From Legionella israelensis (GTDB lineage Bacteria; Pseudomonadota; Gammaproteobacteria; Legionellales; Legionellaceae): a stretch of 64,000 bases of DNA. Numbering within the stretch: the first letter of the stretch is position 1; every line of letters begins with the position of its first letter. Below, piece after piece: positions 1 through 9,531 of this stretch. The position numbers were made by a program, and so were the translations under genes. Location of the stretch: positions 2,976,001 to 3,040,000 of the forward strand of contig NZ_CP038273.1 in NCBI RefSeq assembly GCF_004571175.1. The letters run 5' to 3'. The notes below the pieces were generated by a model that saw only the letters and a list, made by a program, of their open reading frames with translations, was not told where the DNA came from and did not search any database.

Positions 1-2
1 CT

Positions 3-698
3 TACGCACAACTTTCAGAGATAGCAAAACAAACAGGTGTTTATGGAAAGGTAAATGGGATTTTACTTGATTTGGGCATGTCATCACCCCAGATTGATAA
101 TCCCGAACGCGGCTTCAGTTTTATCCATCAAGGTCCTCTGGATATGCGGATGGATACAACTCAAAACATGGATGCTGCAACCTTTATCAATACGTCAGAA
201 ATGGAGGAAATGGCCCAGATATTTAAAGACTATGGTGAAGAACGCTTCGCCAGGCGTATTGCACGAGCCATTGTAGAAGCCAGAGAAAAGGCACCCATTA
301 CCACGACCATGCAACTGGCGGAAATCGTAAAAGCAGCCAACCCAAAGTGGGAAAAACATAAACATCCGGCAACCCGAGTATTTCAAGCCATCAGAATTTA
401 CATTAATCAGGAGCTTGCCGAGTTGAAAAGCTGTCTTGAACAAAGTTTTGACGTGTTGGCACCCGGCGGACGTTTGGTAGTGATTAGCTTTCATTCTCTG
501 GAAGATCGAATCGTAAAACAATTTATGCGGTTCAAAGAACAAGGGGCATCCTTACCTCGAGAAATACCGCTAAAACATGAAGAGATTCAAATTCGTTTTA
601 AACGTATCAATAAAGCCATTAAACCTGATGAAGCAGAAATTAAAGACAATTTGAGAGCCAGAAGCGCTGTATTGAGAATAGGGGAGAAACAACAATGA
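3..698 (+). CDS. rsmH: 16S rRNA m4C1402 methyltransferase RsmH (5'-truncated by window edge)
   Basis: Open frame entering from before base 1. The visible part carries the RsmH hallmarks: [20 protein letters not shown], the GPLDMRMD motif, the [18 protein letters not shown] segment and the C-terminal [18 protein letters not shown] block. RsmH is the SAM-dependent enzyme that N4-methylates C1402 in the decoding centre of 16S rRNA; it acts in the cytoplasm. Roughly the first 80 residues (SAM-binding start) lie outside the window. The stop overlaps the ftsL start by 4 bases (ATGA), and the order rsmH-ftsL-ftsI-murE is the classic dcw cluster start, so co-transcription and translational coupling are likely. 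Identity is firm from motifs and context. Confidence 0.96.
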   Translation, partial: YAQLSEIAKQTGVYGKVNGILLDLGMSSPQIDNPERGFSFIHQGPLDMRMDTTQNMDAATFINTSEMEEMAQIFKDYGEERFARRIARAIVEAREKAPITTTMQLAEIVKAANPKWEKHKHPATRVFQAIRIYINQELAELKSCLEQSFDVLAPGGRLVVISFHSLEDRIVKQFMRFKEQGASLPREIPLKHEEIQIRFKRINKAIKPDEAEIKDNLRARSAVLRIGEKQQ

Positions 699-1033
699 AC
701 GCAGCAGCAAAGGTGATTAATCAAAGTAACTTATTCAATGGCCAATTTACAGATTTACGCCTATCAAAGTCACTTTTTTTCGTGATTGTGTTATCATTTG
801 CTGTTTTGTTAAGCGCCATGGCAGTTATTTATACTACCAATGCTTATCGAATAAAATTTAATCAGGTTGAGCAGGCGGAACAGCAGAAGCATCGCTTACA
901 AATGCAATGGGGACAATTATTGCTCGAGCAGGCAAGCCTTGCAACTTCTTCTCGCGTAGAGCAACTTGCTCATAATAAACTGGGGATGATTCTGCCACCC
1001 CCTGATAAAAAGTTTATTTTACAAATACAATGA
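695..1033 (+). CDS. ftsL: cell division protein FtsL
   Basis: A 112-residue bitopic protein: a short cytoplasmic N-terminus, one hydrophobic segment at about residues 25-48 ([20 protein letters not shown]), then a coiled-coil-prone periplasmic part rich in Q, E and L. Size, topology and position between rsmH and ftsI identify FtsL, which with FtsB and FtsQ recruits and activates FtsW/FtsI at the division site. It overlaps both neighbours by 4 bases (ATGA), so it is translationally coupled in the dcw operon. FtsL is poorly conserved in sequence, so the call relies on topology and synteny. Confidence 0.93.
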   Translation: MNAAAKVINQSNLFNGQFTDLRLSKSLFFVIVLSFAVLLSAMAVIYTTNAYRIKFNQVEQAEQQKHRLQMQWGQLLLEQASLATSSRVEQLAHNKLGMILPPPDKKFILQIQ

Positions 1034-2688
1034 AAAAAAATCATCATTTTGCCCGACTTGTTATTATTTTGCTGTTTTTTAGCATACTGTTGTTGGTATT
1101 GATATGGCGAATGATTGACTTAATGGTATTGGATCGAAAATTTTTACAAGGTCAGGGAAATGCCCGAAGCATAAGAACACTTGATATTCCTGCATACCGA
1201 GGAATGATTACCGATCGCAATGGAGCGCCTCTTGCAGTAAGCACATCCGTTAAATCCGTATGGATTAATCCCCAGGAATTTTCACCTGATTCTCATCAAC
1301 TCAAACAATTAAAGCATTTACTGAACATTAACCCACAAGTACTTATGGACAAGGTTAAGCAACTGAGTTCAAGAGAATTTATTTATCTGACGCGACAAAT
1401 TCCGCCCACATTAACTAAAAAAATTTCAAATTTAAATATTGCCGGTGTAAATTTTCAACATGAATTTAAGCGGTATTACCCGGAAGGAGAAAGTGTTGCG
1501 CATGTGATTGGTTTTACCAATGTTGATGATCAGGGGCTGGAAGGTATAGAGCTGGCCTATCAAGATTGGCTTATGGGAATTATGGGGAAAAAAAGGGTAT
1601 TGAAAGATCGTATAGGACGAATTATTGAAGAGCTTGATGTGATTAAAGAACCTCGTCCAGGGCATGATTTACCATTGAGTATAGATAGAAGGCTCCAATA
1701 CCTTGCTTACAATGAGTTGACAAAAACAGTAAATGAGTTTGCGGCTAAATCTGGATCAGTTATAGTATTGGACAGCCAGAGCGGGGAAATATTGGCTATG
1801 GTGAATGTTCCTTCGTATAATCCAAATTCCAGATCTCGTTATGACCAGGACCAGTATCGAAATCGTGCGGCTACAGATACATTTGAGCCAGGTTCTGTGA
1901 TTAAACCCTTCAGTATAGCCAGCGCCCTTGAATCAGGTTTATTCACACCCGACACCATTATTGATACCAATCCAAGTTGGATCATGGTTCATGGACACCC
2001 TGTAAGAGATGGTCGAAATTACGGTGTACTGGATGTTACTGGCATTTTACAGCATTCAAGTAATGTTGGTGTAACAAAACTGGTGCTTGCGAGTCCGCCT
2101 GAAAATCTTTTAAATTTGTTCTCTGCTTGCGGTTTTGGACAACGCACGGAAACAGCTTTCCCAGGTGAAAGCAGTGGCTCGATGGTACGTGCAAGAGATG
2201 CGAATCCATTTGTTCATGCCACGCTTGCATTTGGCTATGGAATTTCAGTAACTGCTTTGCAATTGGCAAAAGCCTATTTAATTTTTGCTAACGAAGGTAA
2301 ACTGATGCCTGTAAGTCTGCTGCATAATGTCAATTCTTCTCCAGCTATACAAGTCATTAAGAAAAAAACAGCGCAACAGGTTTTAACCATGATGGAAGCA
2401 GTCGTCAGTAAATATGGTACGGGGCGTAATGCACGTATAGCGGGTTATCGAGTGGCAGGCAAAACAGGGACATCACGCATTGCGGGTAAAAATGGCTATG
2501 AAGCGAACCGTCATATTGCAAGCTTTGCCGGCATTGCCCCTGTTTCTAATCCTCGCTTTGTGGTTGTAGTGGTTATACACGAGCCTACACATCGAAATTA
2601 TTATGGATCGTCCGTAGCTGCACCCTTATTTGCCAAAGTGATGAAAGCAGCTTTACATTTATATGATATTCAACCTGATGAACAATAA
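1030..2688 (+). CDS. ftsI: peptidoglycan D,D-transpeptidase FtsI (PBP3)
   Basis: A 552-residue class B penicillin-binding protein with an N-terminal membrane anchor (about residues 9-27), the PBP dimerisation domain beginning near the AYRGMITDRNG motif, and a transpeptidase domain. The three catalytic motifs are present: EPGSVIKPF with nucleophile Ser about 289 (SxxK), SSN at about 343-345 (SxN) and AGKTGTSR with K about 478 (KTG). It makes the septal cross-links together with FtsW. Length fits the gammaproteobacterial FtsI group. It starts inside the ftsL stop (ATGA). After it a 290-base gap with a palindromic repeat separates it from murE, so murE may have its own promoter. Confidence 0.97.
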   Translation: MKKNHHFARLVIILLFFSILLLVLIWRMIDLMVLDRKFLQGQGNARSIRTLDIPAYRGMITDRNGAPLAVSTSVKSVWINPQEFSPDSHQLKQLKHLLNINPQVLMDKVKQLSSREFIYLTRQIPPTLTKKISNLNIAGVNFQHEFKRYYPEGESVAHVIGFTNVDDQGLEGIELAYQDWLMGIMGKKRVLKDRIGRIIEELDVIKEPRPGHDLPLSIDRRLQYLAYNELTKTVNEFAAKSGSVIVLDSQSGEILAMVNVPSYNPNSRSRYDQDQYRNRAATDTFEPGSVIKPFSIASALESGLFTPDTIIDTNPSWIMVHGHPVRDGRNYGVLDVTGILQHSSNVGVTKLVLASPPENLLNLFSACGFGQRTETAFPGESSGSMVRARDANPFVHATLAFGYGISVTALQLAKAYLIFANEGKLMPVSLLHNVNSSPAIQVIKKKTAQQVLTMMEAVVSKYGTGRNARIAGYRVAGKTGTSRIAGKNGYEANRHIASFAGIAPVSNPRFVVVVVIHEPTHRNYYGSSVAAPLFAKVMKAALHLYDIQPDEQ

Positions 2689-2792
2689 TATAAGACTTTA
2701 GCCATTTTCAAGTAAAGGAATGCAATAGATTAAAGACCATAGAAGCGCACTATCAAAGCCGTTTTAAATCGATGACTTGAGAAAATAGAATG

Positions 2793-2886
2793 GCACGAAT
2801 TACCGCGGCATAGACCGTGGTATCCATGCGAAGCTCCTTATGGGCCCGCTATCAACTAGAGAGGATTCGAACCCTAAAAAATGGCT
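2793..2886. repeat. dispersed intergenic repeat family A, degraded copy
   Basis: The stretch from ACGAATTACCGCGG through GAAGCTC, CCGCTATCAACTAG and GGATTCGA to AAAAATGGCT follows the same order of blocks as the copy at 6351-6535 and the reverse-complement copy at 25349-25603. It is non-coding and sits between ftsI and murE. This copy has lost part of the central CCCCGCTATCAAGTAGCGGGG hairpin, so it looks decayed. Confidence 0.7.
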
Positions 2887-2978
2887 ATAGTCGAGAATAT
2901 AAGACTTCAGTTTACTGGTATCATTAAAAGCAAAGAATATAGATGATGCAGAACTTCAATCCAATTTCGAGATCGATC

Positions 2979-4433
2979 ATGAAATTAGAGTATTTACTAA
3001 AACCATGGATAAAAGACGTATTACCGGAATGTGAAATTACAGGCTTGCAAAATGATAGTCGGCAGGTGCAAAAAGGAGATTTGTTTATAGCCTATCCTGG
3101 GGCTGTTACGGATGGTCGAGATTATATCAAAATGGCTTGCACGGCTGGAGCTGCAGCGGTTATTTATGATCCTACAGGTGGATTTACACCCTCTAATTTA
3201 TCATTATCGATTCCATTGATTGCATTAGAGCATTTAACAATAAAGCTTTCTTCTATAGCTGGTCGGTTCTATGATCACCCAGGAAAAAAGCTTTTACTGA
3301 CTGGTGTGACTGGAACAAATGGGAAGACAACCATTGCCTATCAATTGGCGCAGGCTCATGCCTTATTAGAACAAAAGGCAGCTTATATTGGCACGCTTGG
3401 TGAAGGTCAGGTTGGTGCTTTGCAGTCCTTAAATAATACAACGCCAGATGCTTTATGTTTGCAGAAGTTACTCTTTAATTATCAGGAAAATCAAGTTAAG
3501 CACGTCTGTATGGAAGTGTCTTCGCACGCATTAAGCCAATATAGAGTTGCCGATATTCCCTTCACCCAGGCGATTTTTACCAATTTATCGCATGATCATC
3601 TGGATTACCATCATACAATGGAAGATTATGCTGCTGCCAAAGCCCGACTCTTCTCCATTCCAGGTTTACAGTGGGCCATTTTGAACAAGGATGACAAGTA
3701 TGCTGTAAAGATGCTGACTTCACTTGCAAAAACAGCAGAAATTCTAACTTATGGAATGTCCCAGGATAGTAATATTAAATTAAGCCATTGGAACATGGAT
3801 ATGACTGGGACACAATTGGAGGTATCTTCTCCTTGGGGAGCCCATCATTTCAGAATAAATGCATTGGGAAAGTTCAATATGTACAATGCATTAGCTATTT
3901 TTTCCAGCTTGCTGGCGAGCAATTATTCTGTAAATCAGGTTGTTGAGGTTATGTCACTGCTTAAACCAGCGCCAGGACGCATGGAAGTGGTTGCTACTGA
4001 TCCGTTGATCATTGTGGATTATGCCCATACGCCTGATGCACTTGAAAATGTTTTAATCACATTGAAGCAATTAAAAAGAGGAAAATTGTGGGTGGTTTTT
4101 GGTTGTGGCGGCGACAGGGATAAAACAAAACGACCTGTTATGGGAAGAGTGGCAAGCCAGCATGCTGATAAGATCATTATTACAAGTGATAATCCTCGCG
4201 GTGAAAATCCCTTAGCGATTGTAGAGGAGATAGCTGAAGGAATTACAACAAAAATCGATACCTATAAAGAAGTCGATCGCAATAGGGCTATTCAAGAAGC
4301 CATTTATCGGGCGAATAAGGATGACATTATTTTAATTGCCGGTAAAGGACATGAAGCTTATCAACAAATTGGTCAGGTGAAATATCCTTTTTCTGACCAG
4401 CAAACGGTCAGAGAGTTTTTGAAGTGTTATTAG
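2979..4433 (+). CDS. murE: UDP-N-acetylmuramoyl-L-alanyl-D-glutamate--2,6-diaminopimelate ligase MurE
   Basis: Mur ligase of 484 residues from this start. It has the N-terminal UDP-substrate domain, the ATP-binding GVTGTNGKTT loop (about 109-118), and the DNPR motif in TSDNPRGENP (about 404-407), which selects meso-diaminopimelate over lysine. It adds mDAP to the peptidoglycan stem peptide in the cytoplasm. An in-frame ATG at 2943 would add 12 residues (MMQNFNPISRSI), but family members begin near MKLEYLLKPW, so 2979 is preferred; neither start has a strong Shine-Dalgarno site. Normally murF-mraY-murD would follow. Here the next gene is convergent pdxB, so the dcw cluster is interrupted. Confidence 0.95.
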   Translation: MKLEYLLKPWIKDVLPECEITGLQNDSRQVQKGDLFIAYPGAVTDGRDYIKMACTAGAAAVIYDPTGGFTPSNLSLSIPLIALEHLTIKLSSIAGRFYDHPGKKLLLTGVTGTNGKTTIAYQLAQAHALLEQKAAYIGTLGEGQVGALQSLNNTTPDALCLQKLLFNYQENQVKHVCMEVSSHALSQYRVADIPFTQAIFTNLSHDHLDYHHTMEDYAAAKARLFSIPGLQWAILNKDDKYAVKMLTSLAKTAEILTYGMSQDSNIKLSHWNMDMTGTQLEVSSPWGAHHFRINALGKFNMYNALAIFSSLLASNYSVNQVVEVMSLLKPAPGRMEVVATDPLIIVDYAHTPDALENVLITLKQLKRGKLWVVFGCGGDRDKTKRPVMGRVASQHADKIIITSDNPRGENPLAIVEEIAEGITTKIDTYKEVDRNRAIQEAIYRANKDDIILIAGKGHEAYQQIGQVKYPFSDQQTVREFLKCY

Positions 4434-4463
4434 GTTCTATTCCCGCAGTTATGCTTAGCGCGG

Positions 4464-5540
4464 TTAGTCTCTTTCTTTTACTCCTAAAATACTTTTGCAT
4501 TGGGAATTCAATCCATGGAATGAATAAACATTAAAATTATGACGAAAATGATGATTTTTTCTTAATTGAAGAAAGGGTTCTTTCAAATTCACAGCCTGTT
4601 TTAACTCCTGTGTTTCTCTTGAAGGATCATATAGAGAGAGCACGATATCTTCCCAGGATAAATCACTGGCAAATGATTTTACCGGTGGAATTTGAGGATA
4701 ATCATACACGGGAGGCGTTAATCCTGCTTTTTGATGCAGTTGACGGCTGATTGAGGCAACAGCTTCAAATTTTGCTTCAAGACTATGACCGGCAATATGT
4801 GGGGTACATAAACTGGCATAAAAGACAATGTCTTTATTAATGTCAGGCTCATTTTCATAGACATCGACACAATAAATCAATTCCCTTTGATTTTGTAAAA
4901 GGTCACGTTCATTAACGATACGTCCCCGGGAAGCATTGATTATCACTGTACCTGTGTTTAATTGATCAAAAAAAGCTTTGTTCAATAAGTTTTGACTGGG
5001 ATAGGGAGGTTCGTTATGCAAATGAGCATGAACACAGATAAGATCACATTGAAATAATTCTTCCATAGCAACAGTTTGAAATGAAAAATTGGAAAGCGCT
5101 TTGGGGGGGTCGTATTGTAAAACATTAAAACCCGCTGCCGATAAACGTTGAGAAACTCGTCTACCTACCTCGCCAACGCCAATGACCGCTGCAGTTTTTC
5201 CGCCAGGCCATTTGTTCTTTTTAAGATAGGCAACAGATGACATGACATAGTCTGCTACAGCAGTGGCGTTGGAACCTTTCGCACTCAATAGAGAAATCTT
5301 TTTTTCATGTAAATAATCAATATCTATATGATCGATACCGGAGCTTGCTGTAGCAATACATTTAACCGGGCAGTTGTCCAAGAGCATAGCATCCACTTTT
5401 AAAGTGGAACGACACAGTAAAATATCCTGATTTTTTATTCTTTGTTGTAATTCTTTCCTGTCATGATAGACACAAAGCTGGAATGGCTTGGGAAAAGCTT
5501 GAGATAAAGCCGGTAAGGTAGCGTCAGCAATGATCTTCAT
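4464..5540 (-). CDS. pdxB: 4-phosphoerythronate dehydrogenase PdxB
   Basis: A 358-residue D-2-hydroxyacid dehydrogenase family protein with the NAD-binding GVGEVGRRVSQRL motif in the middle and the catalytic Arg (NASRGRIVNE), Glu (VYENEPD) and His (TPHIAGHS) residues. The C-terminal extension of about 90 residues beyond the catalytic core is characteristic of PdxB rather than SerA or GhrA. It oxidises 4-phosphoerythronate in the DXP-dependent pyridoxal phosphate pathway. Its ATG overlaps the stop of the upstream M50 protease gene by 4 bases, so the two form one minus-strand operon converging on murE. Confidence 0.93.
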   Translation of the reverse strand: MKIIADATLPALSQAFPKPFQLCVYHDRKELQQRIKNQDILLCRSTLKVDAMLLDNCPVKCIATASSGIDHIDIDYLHEKKISLLSAKGSNATAVADYVMSSVAYLKKNKWPGGKTAAVIGVGEVGRRVSQRLSAAGFNVLQYDPPKALSNFSFQTVAMEELFQCDLICVHAHLHNEPPYPSQNLLNKAFFDQLNTGTVIINASRGRIVNERDLLQNQRELIYCVDVYENEPDINKDIVFYASLCTPHIAGHSLEAKFEAVASISRQLHQKAGLTPPVYDYPQIPPVKSFASDLSWEDIVLSLYDPSRETQELKQAVNLKEPFLQLRKNHHFRHNFNVYSFHGLNSQCKSILGVKERD

Positions 5541-6196
5541 AGATTAAAAATAGCCCGAATGACGTTCAATCCCAATTTTAGCAAGGGTAGCAATATGGCA
5601 CCAAGAAGCCCTGTAAACAATAACAGGATTAAAATCAAAAAACCAAAAGGTTCAAGTTTGAGATAATAATCAGAATACTTGGGGGGTAGCAGACTGTTAA
5701 CTACTCGACTGCCATCAAGAGGCGGGATGGGAATTAAATTCAGAAAAGCAAGAACAAGATTAATGATGATTCCTGCCTGAGCCATTAGTAGGAGAAACAA
5801 GACAAGATTAGATGATTGTGGATTAAGCATAATAGATAGCTTAAAACAGGCTGCCCATAGAAAAGCCATTATAAAATTTGACAAAGGGCCTGCGATGGTT
5901 ACCAATGCAGCATCACGACGGGGATTATGCAATTGTCTCCAATTGACTGGAACAGGTTTAGCGTAACCAAATACAAAATTAAAATTACTTAATACAGCAA
6001 CAAGTAACGGTAAAATAATCGTTCCAACTAAATCAACATGTTTAAATGGATTGAGAGTTAACCGACCTAATGCTTTGGCTGTGGAGTCACCCAGGCGATG
6101 TGCAACAAAAGCATGTGAGGCTTCATGAAGAGTGATGGCAAATAAAACGGGGATTGCCCAGACAGCAATCTGTTGAATAAGGCTCAGCTGAGGCAT
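5537..6196 (-). CDS. site-2 protease family (M50) membrane metalloprotease
   Basis: A 219-residue polytopic protein. The zinc-binding HEASH motif (residues 24-28) lies in the first hydrophobic region and the third-ligand motif NLIPIPPLDGSR lies around residue 155. Four to six hydrophobic segments fill the rest. This is the small, PDZ-free M50 type (FtsX-like or YwhC-like rhomboid-sized S2P homologues) common in proteobacteria; the substrate is unknown. It is the first gene of an operon with pdxB. Both catalytic motifs are intact, so it is probably active. Confidence 0.9.
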   Translation of the reverse strand: MPQLSLIQQIAVWAIPVLFAITLHEASHAFVAHRLGDSTAKALGRLTLNPFKHVDLVGTIILPLLVAVLSNFNFVFGYAKPVPVNWRQLHNPRRDAALVTIAGPLSNFIMAFLWAACFKLSIMLNPQSSNLVLFLLLMAQAGIIINLVLAFLNLIPIPPLDGSRVVNSLLPPKYSDYYLKLEPFGFLILILLLFTGLLGAILLPLLKLGLNVIRAIFNL

Positions 6197-6350
6197 AGTC
6201 TATTTATCCACGATGGTGGAGAAATCAGACATATTAACCAATCTGATTGAATGACATCAAGTTATTTAAAAAAATAACAGGCCAAAATTATGCATTGTTT
6301 ATATTATATTCTTTCTGTGCTTAAATGAACAGTTTAATCGCTTTATGAAA

Positions 6351-6535
6351 ACTCGGCTTTGTGAATTTTTTCCACTTACGAATCACTGCGGTGTTGATTC
6401 ATACCCATACGAAGCTCTGTTTAGACCCCGCTATCAAGTAGCGGGGATTCGATGGAAAAATGGCTTTGAAAAAATACATCCCCAGGAATTACTACGGCAT
6501 TGACTGCGGTATTGACATGAAGCTCTGTGTTTGTC
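6351..6535. repeat. dispersed intergenic repeat family A, with a second partial copy
   Basis: This fills most of the 424-base gap before the PAP2 gene. It starts with CGGCTTTGTGAATTTTTTCC and ACTTACGAATCAC, contains the self-complementary block CCCCGCTATCAAGTAGCGGGG at about 6428-6448, and continues through GGATTCGATGG and AAAAATGGCTTTGAAA. A second, shorter copy (GAATTACTACGGCATTGACTGCGG...GAAGCTCTGTG) follows at about 6488-6530. The block at about 6409-6459 is nearly identical, in reverse complement, to 25494-25543. Confidence 0.85.
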
Positions 6536-6620
6536 CTGGTGAGCAGAACCTAACATTTGAGGAAACGCCGTTCTTCTTATATGATGCTTGCTACACTAAT
6601 TTTTACTAGGTGGAAAAGCG

Positions 6621-7250
6621 ATGTATAAACCTGAACGAGTGTTTAGCTGGATGATACATCCGGTAGTGATTGTTCTTTATGTAGTTGCACTGGTCCTTTG
6701 TTATATCTATTTTGATAAAGTGATAGCTGTTTATTTTTATCAGATGGACTTACGCCAATTCGCTTGGTTGTCGGTAGTCAGTTTATTGGGTAAATGGCAG
6801 ATTGCCAGTTTTCTCCTGTTCATTATTGCGTTGTATTTTCATTTTTTTCGGCCGAAATCTGTTTGGAAAAACAGAAGCTGGTTTCTGTTTTTATGCGTTA
6901 TTATAACCAATATTCTTGCCTCCGTATTAAAACTGGTGTTGGGAAGGGCACGTCCGGATCTTTGGATTGATGCACATTTATATGGTTTTTACTGGTTCAA
7001 ATTTCATCGCCCTTATTGGTCATTTCCCTCCGGACACACAACCACGATCTTCAGCCTGGTGGCGGGATTGTCCATTATCTTTCCTCGTTACTTATGGTTA
7101 TTTTTTATTGCTGGCCTTTGTATCGTATCCACACGTATTTTATTGTACCATCATTATTTAAGTGATGTATTGTCGACGTTATATTTAACGGTGATTGAAG
7201 TTGGCTTGCTCAAATATTTTTTAAATCAAAAGCATGCATTAAAAATCTAA
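6621..7250 (+). CDS. PAP2-family membrane phosphatase
   Basis: A 209-residue integral membrane protein with all three phosphatidic acid phosphatase type 2 signatures in order: KLVLGRARPD (KxxxxxxRP), the SFPSGHTTTIF motif (PSGH), and STRILLYHHYLSD (SRxxxxxHxxxD). Five to six membrane segments are visible. Such enzymes dephosphorylate phosphatidic acid, phosphatidylglycerophosphate or undecaprenyl diphosphate at the membrane; the substrate cannot be told from sequence alone. Start ATG follows an AGGTGG ribosome binding site. The next gene begins 17 bases after its stop, so the two may be co-transcribed. Confidence 0.92.
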   Translation: MYKPERVFSWMIHPVVIVLYVVALVLCYIYFDKVIAVYFYQMDLRQFAWLSVVSLLGKWQIASFLLFIIALYFHFFRPKSVWKNRSWFLFLCVIITNILASVLKLVLGRARPDLWIDAHLYGFYWFKFHRPYWSFPSGHTTTIFSLVAGLSIIFPRYLWLFFIAGLCIVSTRILLYHHYLSDVLSTLYLTVIEVGLLKYFLNQKHALKI

Positions 7251-7267
7251 ACTGCTGGGAGTAGGGA

Positions 7268-8590
7268 ATGGATACATTTAAGGAAGAATTCAAGGAAAAG
7301 CTTGCTGATTTACTAAAGCCGTATGTGGAATACAACAGCCATACACAAAGACACGAAATTCACCCTGAACTTGAAATAAATAACGAATTGATGTCTCGTC
7401 TTGAAGCTGATTTTATCCGGCTCATTTCTCAGGAATTGACAGCCGGATCACCGGCGTTTGATGAAATTAAAAAGCGTTACAAATCACTAAGCTTATTGTT
7501 TCATCAAGATAAGATTAAACAAAATACAAACTCCCTCATTTACTGCCTTGAGCAAATTTTGTCAGAAAATAACAATCGAGGGGCTTGTTTTAAATGTCTT
7601 AATTTTTGTTATGCGCGCTTAAATCCTGAAAATAAGAAAAAAAATATTTCATTTGATCACATCAATAATATGGAGGATTTTAAGCAATGGTTAATGAAAC
7701 AAAAAGAGAATTCAGAAACAAGGACACAAACTGACTTGTACGATGCTTTGATAAAAATGGTTGAACAAATGCATGTTCATTCCAAGGATACCCAGGTTAT
7801 CAAGCAGAATTTCATGAGAGCATTGCTTCTGCAACTGCCTGTTTTTATGGCAGGATATTGTGTCTTTATTTTTGCTGATGAACTTATTGCTGTGTATGGA
7901 GTTTGTTTTATTTCTCTGAAATTAGGCCAGTATCTCGAACGAAGTCAATCACAACATTTAAGGCATTTTGGTCAGAAAATGCAGGAAATCAGCTCTACAG
8001 CTAGTATATACACCACGTCTTTGCTGGCCAGAGTGATTGAGATGAGTTTCTGGCTGACTAATCAGAGTTATCATACCGCCTCAAGTATTGCCGCTACACT
8101 TTTAAGACCAATGATCACAGAGCCTCCTGAATTTTCAGCCGCAACAAGTGAAAAAATGGAGAATGCTTTGATGCTTGCCAATAAAGAAAAGAATAAGGGA
8201 TGTTATTTTGAAACTCCTCAATTAAAAATGGTTGCCAGTCATATTGAAAGTTATTTGGCGCTCAATGAACAACAATGGTTTATACAGTTTCGCACAGGGT
8301 GGCAAAAAAGAGAAAGCTTTAAATCAGCTTTAATGGGTTTAAAAGAAATAGACAGAAATCATAAGTTAAGTCTTACGGAGAAAATTACCTCGGCGAGAAC
8401 AATCATTCAATCCTTAAAAGAGCAATCCTGGCTTTACGGCAGTGGCGTAAATGCTCCTTTAGCTGTCGATAATGCTTTATTAACCCTTAAGTGGTATGAG
8501 TCAAACTCGAAAAAAGAAGAGAAAGAAGAGGTGAATTGTATTGTAGAGGTGGAATCTAAGACAGGAGCATTGGAATTGTTTGAGATTTAA
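7268..8590 (+). CDS. hypothetical membrane protein with a degenerate J-domain-like helix
   Basis: A 440-residue protein of no certain family. Residues about 64-82 (FDEIKKRYKSLSLLFHQDK) resemble helix II and the HPD loop of a DnaJ J-domain, but the tripeptide is His-Gln-Asp (79-81) instead of His-Pro-Asp, which would be expected to abolish normal DnaK stimulation. A hydrophobic hairpin lies at about 185-219 (LLLQLPVFMAGYCVFIFADE onward). The C-terminal half is helical and charged, ending in a KKEEKEE stretch. Proteins with an N-terminal J-like helix and a membrane hairpin are frequent in Legionella, some of them secreted; that this one is an effector is inference. It probably shares a transcript with the PAP2 gene. 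Confidence 0.75.
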   Translation: MDTFKEEFKEKLADLLKPYVEYNSHTQRHEIHPELEINNELMSRLEADFIRLISQELTAGSPAFDEIKKRYKSLSLLFHQDKIKQNTNSLIYCLEQILSENNNRGACFKCLNFCYARLNPENKKKNISFDHINNMEDFKQWLMKQKENSETRTQTDLYDALIKMVEQMHVHSKDTQVIKQNFMRALLLQLPVFMAGYCVFIFADELIAVYGVCFISLKLGQYLERSQSQHLRHFGQKMQEISSTASIYTTSLLARVIEMSFWLTNQSYHTASSIAATLLRPMITEPPEFSAATSEKMENALMLANKEKNKGCYFETPQLKMVASHIESYLALNEQQWFIQFRTGWQKRESFKSALMGLKEIDRNHKLSLTEKITSARTIIQSLKEQSWLYGSGVNAPLAVDNALLTLKWYESNSKKEEKEEVNCIVEVESKTGALELFEI

Positions 8591-8768
8591 TGAGGGCACG
8601 CGGCTTGCCCCAATACTTCTTTTTCAATGTTTATATTTTTGTATGGCATATGGACAAATTGAAACAGGCGGAAACCGGTATTATGAAGTTTCCTGATTTA
8701 TCTTGAATTCTTACCATTATATCTGGCAAGATGCATCTTGTTTTAAGTTCAATGTTCAGTGAGGAACC

Positions 8769-9518
8769 ATGAAAATTCTGGTAGCAGTGAAGCGGGTCAT
8801 TGATCCTTATGTAAAAATCCGAGTTAAACCTGATCAGTCAAGTGTTGAAACACAAAACGTGAAAATGTCAATGAATCCTTTTGATGAAATTGCCATTGAG
8901 GAAGCGCTTCGACTGAGAGAGAGCAATCAAGCCTCAGAAGTAGTGGCTGTATCGATTGGCAGCGACTCGTCTCAGGAAACATTACGGCATGCTTTGGCTC
9001 TTGGTGCAGACAGGGCAATTCTGCTCAAAACCGAACAGTCCTTTGAAAGTCTGAATATTGCTAAAATATTGCAGCAGATTGTTGTAAAAGAGCAGCCTGG
9101 AATCATATTAATGGGTAAACAGTCCATTGATGGCGATAATAATCAAACTCCACAAATGTTGGCGGCTTTACTGGATTGGCCTCAGGCAACGTTTGCATCC
9201 AAAATAGCAATAAATGATAATTTCGCTGAGATCACAAGAGAAATTGATGGTGGTCTGGAAACAATAAAAATTCAATTGCCGGCAGTGATTAGTACGGATT
9301 TACGATTAAATGAACCTCGTTATGCCAGCCTGCCTAATATTATGAAAGCGAAACGTAAACCTTTAGATATTATCGAAATAGAGTCTTTGGGCTTAAATCT
9401 TGAAAAACATTCTGAGGTTATAAAAGTGACGGCCCCTTTAGCTAGAACAGCCGGTAAAAAAGTTGAATCAGTGGCTGAATTGGTGGATAAATTACAACAC
9501 GAAGCCAAAGTGCTTTAA
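8769..9518 (+). CDS. etfB: electron transfer flavoprotein subunit beta
   Basis: A 249-residue EtfB with the typical start MKILVAVKRVIDPYVKIRVK, the IEEALRLRE segment, the GADRAILL motif and the C-terminal RYASLPNIMKAKRKPL signature. With EtfA it forms the soluble FAD/AMP heterodimer that passes electrons from acyl-CoA dehydrogenases to ETF-ubiquinone oxidoreductase. etfA follows after 13 bases with a strong ribosome site, the standard etfBA operon. A 178-base gap upstream holds no recognised feature beyond likely promoter sequence. Confidence 0.96.
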   Translation: MKILVAVKRVIDPYVKIRVKPDQSSVETQNVKMSMNPFDEIAIEEALRLRESNQASEVVAVSIGSDSSQETLRHALALGADRAILLKTEQSFESLNIAKILQQIVVKEQPGIILMGKQSIDGDNNQTPQMLAALLDWPQATFASKIAINDNFAEITREIDGGLETIKIQLPAVISTDLRLNEPRYASLPNIMKAKRKPLDIIEIESLGLNLEKHSEVIKVTAPLARTAGKKVESVAELVDKLQHEAKVL

Positions 9519-9531
9519 CAAGGAGGGAAAA

